From Armatimonadota bacterium (GTDB taxonomy: Bacteria > Armatimonadota > Zipacnadia > Zipacnadales > UBA11051), in contig JABLXH010000030.1 in assembly GCA_013178155.1 (NCBI GenBank), forward strand, positions 1-64,000: a DNA stretch of 64,000 nt, in the 5' to 3' direction. Below the pieces are notes generated by a model. It searched no databases. It was not told the DNA's origin and worked only from the letters and a program-made list of their open reading frames with translations. Within the stretch, counting starts at the first letter, position 1. The number at the start of each line of letters is the position of its first letter. The translations under genes and the position numbers were made by a program. Shown piece by piece: positions 9,110 to 15,883 of this stretch.

Positions 9110-11095
9110 CTACCCCTCAAAAACCACCACCGCATACCCCTTCACCACCGGCACCGTGGTGTGCACATACCCGTCCCGGACCTCGAAGGGCAGCGGCTCG
9201 CCGGTCGGGGCCAGGTAGACCTGCCTGACCTCTCGGCCGTCGGCACGCAGGGCCACCGGCACGTCCCGCAGCTCGATAGGCTCCTCGATCATGTCCATGC
9301 TGTCGCCTCGGCGCTCGGGGACATAGGACATCAGCCACAGCATCCGCCGGCCGGGCTGAGCGGTGATATTGGCCCGGGCGAAAGAGGGCAGCGTCGGCGC
9401 CTGCACCAGCGGCGAGGGCTGCAGTCGCCGCAAGAGATTGGCGACCACCTGCCGCATCGGCACCTGGGCGTCCAGGTAGTAGCTGGTGAAGACCGGGTGG
9501 CTGAAGTGGCCTACCCGCCCCCGCTGGGTCACGAACGCACGGCCGGTGGGGCGGTCGGGAGGCATGTAGACGAAACCGTGATAGCCGTCCCAGTGCCGGT
9601 TGTAGTAGGGCGCGATGATCTCACCGAGTACCTCGGTGCCGGGCAGTGCCGCGATGTCGGTGCCCCGCTGGTAGAGCGTAATGGGCATCTCGGGCATGTT
9701 CTCGGCCAGAGCGGGCCCAGGCACGAAGAAGGCCGGGTCGAAGGGGTCCTGGCCACGGTACTCCACACCCCAGTCGGGGAGCATAAAGCGCTCTCTGCCC
9801 GGATCGAGGCCCGACCAGGCGCTGGAAAGCACCGCTCCCCCCTTGTCCAGGTGCTGGCGCAGCCGTGCCACCCACTCCGGGCTGAGTGTGGCATAGTCCG
9901 GCAGCACCAGCACGTCATACTGGTCCCAGTCCACGAAGCCCGTCACGATGTCGAACTGCATCTTCAGCTCACAGAGCAACCGTGTGGCGCCTCGCAGGGC
10001 CGAATAGTAGTGCTCATACAGCGGCCGCGTGGCCGGGCTCATATACTGGTAGCCGGGATACGGGTAAGGCCAGACGATGGCCGTGTCCACCGCGGCCCTC
10101 GCGCCCTCCAACCAAGGCTCATACTGTCGCAGACGGTCATAGAGATGCTTGTACAGGGAAAAGACCGCTCGGTTGATGTCACCCCGGGGGTGAAAGTGAT
10201 CGCCGATGGTGCAGCGCATGGCGTTGGCCATGCCGTAGACCAGGTCGTATTCCAGGCTCGCCTCGGTGCGGATGCCGCCGAAGTCCCCCCAGGACTTGTG
10301 GAAGCGTCCGCTCATGTTCAGCACCGGCTTGCCCAGCGTCCGCAGGTACCGCGCTCCGATGGGCAGGGTCTCGTAGCCCCAGCCGCCGGTGGGTAGGCAC
10401 TCAAACTCCAGGTAGGTGCCGATGCCGTGCTGAGCCTCGTAGTCTATGCCATTGCAATAGATGAGCAGCTCGGGGTTGATCGCCTTGGCGGCATCGGCCA
10501 ACTGCCGGGCCATACGGTTCATCTTCAGGTAGTTGTAGGCGTGCAGTTGTTCGGGGTCCTGCCAGTCATAGCCCAGTTCCTGCATCTCCCGCAGGCACTC
10601 CACCCCCACGCAAGGGAACGTATACATGCAATCGAAGAACAGCCCGGCCACCGGGTAGCCAGAGACGATCTCCCGGACCATCTCGGTGACATGCTCCCCA
10701 TAGCCGGTGTTGTAGCACATCTGCCGGAAGAAATGGTCCAGGCGGTTCGGCCGGTAGGTGTAACCCTCTTCGGTCAGGACACACCACTCGCGGTGCAGCA
10801 GGGCTTCCTCGTGGCTGAGCCCGATGTTGATGTAAGTGGTGAGCGCAATGCCGCGCTTGTTACAGGCCATGACCAGCCGCTCCAGCAGGTCATACTCCAG
10901 CGCTGGGTGGCGAATGCCGACCCTGGTGTTGTAGTAGGCAGTCCCCAGGTTGCAGCGGGCAGGGAAGACCATGTAGTCCACACCGCAATCCGCCAGATGC
11001 CCGGTGATGGCGTCGAAGTCGAAGCCCTTGCCGACATCGGGATTGGCGGGCATCGTGTGAAAGTCAAAGAAGATGCACCACTTGGGGTCATGCAT
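9110..11095 (-). CDS. Glycoside hydrolase-like protein (GHL6/beta-galactosidase trimerisation type)
   Basis: The protein has 661 residues from ATG 11095, with AGGAGG 6 bases upstream. It has no signal peptide. The N-terminal ~330 residues are a TIM barrel (AITGHLADCGVDYMVFPARC; PVAGLFFDCMYTFPC, whose Asp is a candidate catalytic acid; GGWGYETLPIGARY). Residues ~360-560 are a GATase-like trimerisation module (WDQYDVLVLPDYATLSPEWVARLRQHLDKGG), ending in a small beta-domain. The architecture parallels the downstream 6738-8834 gene, but the sequences are diverged (different strand-4 motif, different linker), so they are old paralogues rather than a recent duplication. Two intracellular enzymes of this type next to a sugar-type MFS transporter suggest hydrolysis of imported oligosaccharides (inference). 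Confidence 0.72.
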   Translation of the reverse strand: MHDPKWCIFFDFHTMPANPDVGKGFDFDAITGHLADCGVDYMVFPARCNLGTAYYNTRVGIRHPALEYDLLERLVMACNKRGIALTTYINIGLSHEEALLHREWCVLTEEGYTYRPNRLDHFFRQMCYNTGYGEHVTEMVREIVSGYPVAGLFFDCMYTFPCVGVECLREMQELGYDWQDPEQLHAYNYLKMNRMARQLADAAKAINPELLIYCNGIDYEAQHGIGTYLEFECLPTGGWGYETLPIGARYLRTLGKPVLNMSGRFHKSWGDFGGIRTEASLEYDLVYGMANAMRCTIGDHFHPRGDINRAVFSLYKHLYDRLRQYEPWLEGARAAVDTAIVWPYPYPGYQYMSPATRPLYEHYYSALRGATRLLCELKMQFDIVTGFVDWDQYDVLVLPDYATLSPEWVARLRQHLDKGGAVLSSAWSGLDPGRERFMLPDWGVEYRGQDPFDPAFFVPGPALAENMPEMPITLYQRGTDIAALPGTEVLGEIIAPYYNRHWDGYHGFVYMPPDRPTGRAFVTQRGRVGHFSHPVFTSYYLDAQVPMRQVVANLLRRLQPSPLVQAPTLPSFARANITAQPGRRMLWLMSYVPERRGDSMDMIEEPIELRDVPVALRADGREVRQVYLAPTGEPLPFEVRDGYVHTTVPVVKGYAVVVFEG

Positions 11096-11366
11096 AGGGA
11101 GCCTCCTGGGCCAGCGGTCGCTGGGGAGGTGGTTCGCGTCCGAGAGGGGGTGGACCTACCAGGAGCCTCACGCAATCGGCCGCTGAAGTCGCGTATTGAC
11201 CTTGCCGCGCTCCTGCGGTGCCAGGCGCAGTTGCACTGTCGCATGGTGTCGGCCGCGGCTCTGCACGAAGGACATCGCCCTCGCCCTGGCGAACCCCCGT
11301 CCGTTTCCAGGCGACTTAGTAAACCTGCGCCCGGCAGTGCCGGGTCTTCACAGGGAGGCGTAGCAG
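11096..11366. other. Divergent intergenic region
   Basis: This 271-base region separates the leftward glycosidase gene from the rightward M24 gene, so it should contain both promoters. I could not find a convincing -35/-10 pair; TTGACC at ~11197 has no matching -10 at 16-18 bases. A short palindrome CCCGGC-AGT-GCCGGG sits about 20 bases before the M24 start, and GGGAGGCG at ~11353-11360 is the M24 ribosome site. Confidence 0.4.
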
Positions 11367-12533
11367 ATGGCCGGCAAGTTCAGCATCCCCAAGTCCGAGT
11401 TCCAGCAGCGCTGGGCGACGCTGCAGCAGAAAATGGCCGAGCATGACCTCGACGTCCTCATTGCCCACGGCGACGAGGCCGACCCGTCCATGGTCCGCTA
11501 CCTGTCGGATTACTGGCCGCTATTTGAGACTGGCGGCGTGGCCCTGGGGCGCAGCGGCGACCCGGTGCTGCTCATCGGCCCCGAGACGCTCACCTTCGCG
11601 CAGGACCGCTCCAGTTGCAGTCGCATCATGCAACTCCTGGAGTACCGCGAGTCCGCCGAGCCGGAGTACCCGGGCGTAGTGCTGGACACGTTCCAGGACG
11701 TCATCGCGGCGGTCAGCGGGGGCAAGGAAGTCAAGCGCATCGGCGTCGCAGGGCTCACGGTCATGCCGGTGACGGTCTATGAGGCCCTGAAGAAGGCGGC
11801 CGGCAAAGCGAAGCTGGTGCGGGCTGACGACCTGATCGTTGAGATGCGAACCATCAAGAGCGCCAACGAGATCAAGTGCATGCGCGAGGCGTTTCGCATC
11901 AGCGAGCTGGCCACCGAATACGTGCTGAACAACATGAAGCCCGGCATGACCGAGCAGCAGGTGGTGGGCCTGGCCCAGGCAGCGCTATACGCCAACGGGG
12001 CCGAGTACGAGGGCCACCCGACCTATGTCCTGTCGGGCCGCAATAGCACCCACGCCATCGGCCGCCCCAGTCAGAAGGTGCTGAAGCCCGGTGAGCTCAT
12101 CCAGCTCAACATTGGCGCCCTGGTCAGTGGCTACTCCTCCAGTTGCGGCCGCCCGGTGTGCTTTGGCAAGATGCCGCCGAAGATGCGCGACCTGGTGAGC
12201 TTCGGCCTCGAGGCCCATTACAAGACCGCCGAGATGATGAAGGCCGGAGTCCCCGCCGCCGAGGTCGTCGTCAAGTTCGAGGAGTTCGTCGAGGCCGCCG
12301 GATATGGAAAGAACCGGCTTTACGGCCCCTGTCATGCCATCGGCTTGATGGAAGTGGAGCGGCCCTGGATGGAGTCCTCCAGCAAGTATCCGCTGGCCGA
12401 GAACATGACCTTCCAGGTGGACACTTTCCTTTATGTCAAGCAGTACGGCCTGCGTTGGGAGAATGGGGTCCGCGTCACGAACAGCGGCGTGGAGTGGCTC
12501 AGCAGCAAGTTCAACGAGATCATCGAGCTGTAG
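11367..12533 (+). CDS. M24-family (Xaa-Pro peptidase/creatinase-like) protein lacking most metal ligands
   Basis: The protein has 388 residues with an ATG start and GGGAGGCG upstream. It has the two-domain creatinase/prolidase layout: N-terminal domain ~1-160 and pita-bread domain ~165-388. Alignment by motif spacing to E. coli aminopeptidase P shows the five metal ligands changed: the D-x-G site reads LNIG (Asp to Asn), the SD-x-TR site 11 residues later reads SSCGR (Asp to Ser), MVFTIEPG reads MTFQVDTF (Glu to Asp) and G-x-R-x-E-D reads GVRVTN (Glu to Thr). Only the His of CHAIGLMEVERP is kept. Creatinase is a known metal-free member of this fold, so a C-N hydrolase acting without metal, or a non-catalytic binder, is more likely than a peptidase. 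A strong stem-loop follows the stop. Confidence 0.82.
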   Translation: MAGKFSIPKSEFQQRWATLQQKMAEHDLDVLIAHGDEADPSMVRYLSDYWPLFETGGVALGRSGDPVLLIGPETLTFAQDRSSCSRIMQLLEYRESAEPEYPGVVLDTFQDVIAAVSGGKEVKRIGVAGLTVMPVTVYEALKKAAGKAKLVRADDLIVEMRTIKSANEIKCMREAFRISELATEYVLNNMKPGMTEQQVVGLAQAALYANGAEYEGHPTYVLSGRNSTHAIGRPSQKVLKPGELIQLNIGALVSGYSSSCGRPVCFGKMPPKMRDLVSFGLEAHYKTAEMMKAGVPAAEVVVKFEEFVEAAGYGKNRLYGPCHAIGLMEVERPWMESSSKYPLAENMTFQVDTFLYVKQYGLRWENGVRVTNSGVEWLSSKFNEIIEL

Positions 12534-12555
12534 CTGGCTGCCGACCGCACAGCAA

Positions 12556-12606
12556 CGACCCCCTCGTCTCAGGCGGGAGCCGGAGCTCCTGAGGGCGAGG
12601 GGGTCG
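12556..12606. terminator. Bidirectional terminator-like stem-loop
   Basis: A perfect 11-base inverted repeat (CGACCCCCTCG at 12556-12566 and its complement at 12596-12606) encloses a second stem, CTCAGG (12568-12573) with CCTGAG (12588-12593). It lies between the convergent M24 gene and the CBS gene. It has no long T-run. Confidence 0.75.
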
Positions 12607-12628
12607 GCCGTTTCCGGGGTTGCCCACG

Positions 12629-13072
12629 CTAGCTTCTGAGGTCCTTGCCCGCGGCCAGCGCGCGGATGATGTCCGCTCGCGCCACCAGCCCGATCACCTT
12701 GCGCTCTGCGTCCACGATGGGCACCCGGTTGATGCCCCGCTCGTAGATGGTGCGTGCGATGTCCACCAGCTCGTCGTCAGGGCCATAGGCGATGACATCC
12801 TTGGTCATGACATCGCCTACCCTGAGGCAGTCGGACGCCTCGCCTTCAGGCGCCTCGGTGTCTCCCGTCCCCCAGCGCGCACACTTGCGGTCCTCGATCT
12901 CGTCGATCAGCAGGAGGTCTCTCTCGCTGACCACGCCGACCAGACGGCGCTGAGGGTCCACCACCGGCAACCCGCTGACCCGTTGTTCGGCCATCACTTC
13001 GACGGCGTGCCGGGCCGGGTCGTCGGGGTATACGAACAACACCAACGGGTTCATCAGATCCTTGGCTTTCAT
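12629..13072 (-). CDS. CBS-domain pair protein
   Basis: The small cytoplasmic protein has 147 residues and consists of two CBS motifs with little else: residues ~5-60 (MNPLVLFVYPDDPARHAVEVMAE, VSGLPVVDPQRRLVGVVSERDLL) and ~85-143 (MTKDVIAYGPDDELVDIARTIYE, INRVPIVDAERKVIGLVARADII). CBS pairs bind adenine nucleotides (AMP, ATP, SAM) and usually regulate a partner. The acidic/charged linker (~60-85) is unusually cysteine-bearing. It is the last gene of the long leftward run from 25770, 52 bases after the ParB-like gene, and ends at a strong hairpin. The partner is unknown; the adjacent ParB-like protein is the obvious candidate. Confidence 0.85.
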   Translation of the reverse strand: MKAKDLMNPLVLFVYPDDPARHAVEVMAEQRVSGLPVVDPQRRLVGVVSERDLLLIDEIEDRKCARWGTGDTEAPEGEASDCLRVGDVMTKDVIAYGPDDELVDIARTIYERGINRVPIVDAERKVIGLVARADIIRALAAGKDLRS

Positions 13073-13124
13073 TCAAGCCTCCCCATCGTAGCCCTGGCAG
13101 TTGCCATGGGCGTCTTCTCGGGAC

Positions 13125-13538
13125 TCAGACCAGTGGCAGGTCCTTTACCCGCACATCTCCGTATTGCCGCGCCACCTCGATGAAGTTAGACCGGAAAGTG
13201 CCCGCCGGTGACCACAGCACATAGGCTTCCACGGAGGTCTTGCCGGCCTCAATGAGGCTGCGCACGCGGCAATGGCCATCCAGCAGGTAGTGCGTAAGCC
13301 TGTCGTTGAGGAAGTGTTCCTCCACCACCACGGGTATGGTCAGCTTCCCCTGTTGCACCAGCCGCCGCACAACCTCAAGCTTATCGGCCTCGATGCCATC
13401 CTGGGTGGCGATGAGGCTATGCAGCGGCACGCGACGCAGGTCGCAGTGGACGGCCACGCCCTGGCTGCGGTACACAGCCAGGATCTCATCCACGCGAGCC
13501 TTCTGGCTCTCCGCCGTCACCAGTTTCTCGCGTCGCAT
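13125..13538 (-). CDS. Stand-alone ParB/sulfiredoxin-like domain protein
   Basis: The protein has 137 residues. ATG 13538 is preferred because AGGAG lies 8 bases upstream; an in-frame ATG at 13553 would overlap the upstream stop (ATGA) and add five residues. Residues ~30-110 fit the ParB N-terminal/sulfiredoxin-like nucleotide-binding fold: RVPLHSLIATQDGIEADKLEVV, then IPVVVEEHFLNDRLTHYLLDGHCRVRSLIEAG. The DGHCR segment corresponds to the DGHHR/GxxR nucleotide-binding loop. There is no helix-turn-helix or dimerisation domain, so it is not a chromosome-partitioning ParB. Stand-alone domains of this fold bind nucleotides (CTP, ATP) and may modify partners. It lies 11 bases after a secreted glycosidase-like gene and 52 bases before a CBS-pair gene, suggesting nucleotide-dependent control, but this is inference. 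Confidence 0.7.
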   Translation of the reverse strand: MRREKLVTAESQKARVDEILAVYRSQGVAVHCDLRRVPLHSLIATQDGIEADKLEVVRRLVQQGKLTIPVVVEEHFLNDRLTHYLLDGHCRVRSLIEAGKTSVEAYVLWSPAGTFRSNFIEVARQYGDVRVKDLPLV

Positions 13539-13549
13539 CGCTGCTCTCC

Positions 13550-15883
13550 TCATGGCCGGCGCACCAGCGCTGCGAACCCCTCCGGCGGCAGCTTCACCTC
13601 AGTCAACACCCGACCGTCTTCTTGTCTGGTTCGGACCTGTGGGCTAGCCACCGCCTTCCCCCGGGCGTCAAACACATGCACCTCGGCCCGGCTGCGATCG
13701 CCCCAGCCGAACCAGCCGGAACGGCTGGTCAGGATGCGCTCCTCGGCGATGACCACGCCCGCCCGCAACTCCAGCGGAGTCGTGGGAAAGAAGTGCCGGA
13801 CAAAGGGGTCTGCGGGCGGATCGTCATCCCATACATAGACGCTGTAGACCCCTCCGTGGTCCAACATCCGGCGCGCCATGTATGCCCGCGTGGCCATGTC
13901 TTGCTCGCCGTTGTGGGTGCCCAGGCCCCAGGGGCAACTCAGATGGGTGTCCACCAGGAAGGCAAAGGAGCTGGTCTCCGTAAAGGTGGGCACCTGCTCG
14001 CGGAGCATCGTCCGGGTGAACAACGGGCCGTTGCCGATGAGCAGCTTGCCCCGCTTTCGCACCATCCTCGCCAGCTCCACTTTCCACGGCTGCTGTTGTA
14101 GCACAACGCTGGAGTAGATCTCGCCAACAGCGTGGGTCTGCGGGTCTATGCCCACCGTGCACTGGTCCCACGGCGGGCCCCACGACCAGGCGACCGTGTC
14201 GTAGGTGAAGCAATCGTTGTAGATGCCGTCAGCCTGGAGGTCATCCAGCATGAACTCGACGGTCTTGGTCAGCGCCTGTCCATAGGCGTTGTCCGGCCGC
14301 GGGAGGAACAGGTAGACCGGGTAAGTGTAAGGTGACACCTGCTGCACACCCGCCGCATCCAGCACCCGGCAGTCGGCGTACTTGTCCTGGGCTCCGGGTT
14401 CGGTGCTGATCTGGCTGTGTAGGTACAGGAGGCACCCAAACCCCGGGATCGCCTGATGCAGCTTCTCTCGCCAGGCCCGGAACCCGGCATTCCACCGGTT
14501 GGCTAACGGGATCGCGGTCCCCTCCGCCAGGATGCCGTCGTCGAGCACCTGTTGCCCGGCCACGGCGAACCGCAGGCCGCGACTGCGGGCCCACTGACCA
14601 TACTGCGCCACGCTCTTTGTGCCGTCAGGAGTGGGCTCTATGAGGCTTGGACCGGGGATTGTGAAGTTGCTGCCCCAGTTGCGCCGGATTGCGTTGATGC
14701 AGTCCCAGTAGTCTCCACGGGGCACCGGGTAGATGCTCCACTCCAGGGTGTGCGAGGCGCCTGGAGCCAGGCCCAGCCGTTGGTCAGACAGGCCAAGGCC
14801 CTCGCTGTCGGCAAAGCTCTCATTGTGGACCCGCAGGATGTCATCCTCGGCCACTAGCCCAACCACCAGGTCGGGCCAACGAACCAACGCGGTGGGGTTC
14901 CCGGGTGACCATGTGTACTGGCGCGCCTTGTAAACTCGCCGACCACACAGCAGACGCTCGCCATCGCCCTGACCGACGGTGACGAGGCGGTGTTCCACCA
15001 TCACCCCGGCTACCTGGTCAGTTGGGTTCCTGATGGTATCGGCCACGGCGACATGGTCCGCATGGACGCTGACGGCTCGCGCCACCTCGCAGCCTGTCCC
15101 CTGCCACGTCGCTTGCCCCGTGCCGCCACGGGGCACCGGGGTCCATTCGCCCGCCGTTGTCTCCCGCCATCGCCCCGCCGGCTCGCTGGTACGCGTTCTC
15201 AACTCCAGCGTGCGCCGTCCGACGCGCAGGCGGATCAGGCCGCCGCTGCCCAGCCGCAACTGCATGGGCACCGGCCGCGCCGGGCTCGGCTCGTAGACCG
15301 GCAGGACGCCTGTGGTACCGTCCGCTGCCCCAGCCCCCGGGCGCGGCAACGACAGGCCGATCTCGATCTGGCCGTCCGCGACGACGCAAGTGGTGGGCTG
15401 CGCCAGGAGCTGTGGATGCCAGAGTGTCACAGTGTTGCTACCCGCCGCGACATAGGGTGTGATGTCCCAGACGAAGAGGTACGGGTCGGCATCGGCGACC
15501 ATGTACGCAGGCGGGTCGTCGGTGAAGAAAGCGTCAAAGCCCGGTGAGTATAGCAGCCGCCAGAGGCCCTGACCCCACCAACTGGCATCGGAGCCGTCGT
15601 TCATGGTGAACTCGAGAGGTTTGTTGAGCAACTGGGCCGGAGCCACGATCTGTCCGTTCACTTGCACCCCGAGGAACGGATTGTGCCCGCCAAAGGAGGG
15701 GGTGTCCACCCGGGCCTTGAGGCTCAGGCGCACCTGCTGCCCGACGGGGACTTCGGTTAGAGTGAACGGTACCTGGAGCGACGCCGGGGAGTCCAACCGC
15801 TGCACTGTGAACAGCGTCTGTGACTCGGCGCCTGCGCTGGAGACCGCGAGCCAGACGAGCGTACCGGCTATACCTCGCCTCAC
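13550..15883 (-). CDS. Secreted glycoside hydrolase-like protein, family unassigned
   Basis: The protein has 777 residues from GTG 15883, which overlaps the upstream stop as GTGA, implying translational coupling. The N terminus (MRRGIAGTLVWLAVSSAGAES) is a signal peptide. Residues ~25-180 look like a beta-sandwich (VRLSLKARVD, YLFVWDITPYVAAGSNTVTLWHP). The middle is a second beta-rich domain ending ~residue 400. Residues ~420-700 have the alternation of a TIM barrel: YGQWARSRGLRFAVAGQQ, then VEFMLDDLQADGIYNDCFTYDTV, whose Asp residues are candidate catalytic acids, then KRGKLLIGNGP. I do not recognise an exact CAZy family. It is flanked by other secreted glycosidase-like genes, which supports extracellular polysaccharide degradation. 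Confidence 0.68.
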   Translation of the reverse strand: MRRGIAGTLVWLAVSSAGAESQTLFTVQRLDSPASLQVPFTLTEVPVGQQVRLSLKARVDTPSFGGHNPFLGVQVNGQIVAPAQLLNKPLEFTMNDGSDASWWGQGLWRLLYSPGFDAFFTDDPPAYMVADADPYLFVWDITPYVAAGSNTVTLWHPQLLAQPTTCVVADGQIEIGLSLPRPGAGAADGTTGVLPVYEPSPARPVPMQLRLGSGGLIRLRVGRRTLELRTRTSEPAGRWRETTAGEWTPVPRGGTGQATWQGTGCEVARAVSVHADHVAVADTIRNPTDQVAGVMVEHRLVTVGQGDGERLLCGRRVYKARQYTWSPGNPTALVRWPDLVVGLVAEDDILRVHNESFADSEGLGLSDQRLGLAPGASHTLEWSIYPVPRGDYWDCINAIRRNWGSNFTIPGPSLIEPTPDGTKSVAQYGQWARSRGLRFAVAGQQVLDDGILAEGTAIPLANRWNAGFRAWREKLHQAIPGFGCLLYLHSQISTEPGAQDKYADCRVLDAAGVQQVSPYTYPVYLFLPRPDNAYGQALTKTVEFMLDDLQADGIYNDCFTYDTVAWSWGPPWDQCTVGIDPQTHAVGEIYSSVVLQQQPWKVELARMVRKRGKLLIGNGPLFTRTMLREQVPTFTETSSFAFLVDTHLSCPWGLGTHNGEQDMATRAYMARRMLDHGGVYSVYVWDDDPPADPFVRHFFPTTPLELRAGVVIAEERILTSRSGWFGWGDRSRAEVHVFDARGKAVASPQVRTRQEDGRVLTEVKLPPEGFAALVRRP

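Noticed and set aside
13125-13538. ParB chromosome-partitioning protein
   Set aside because: There is no HTH or dimerisation domain and no parA neighbour; the protein is a single nucleotide-binding-type domain.
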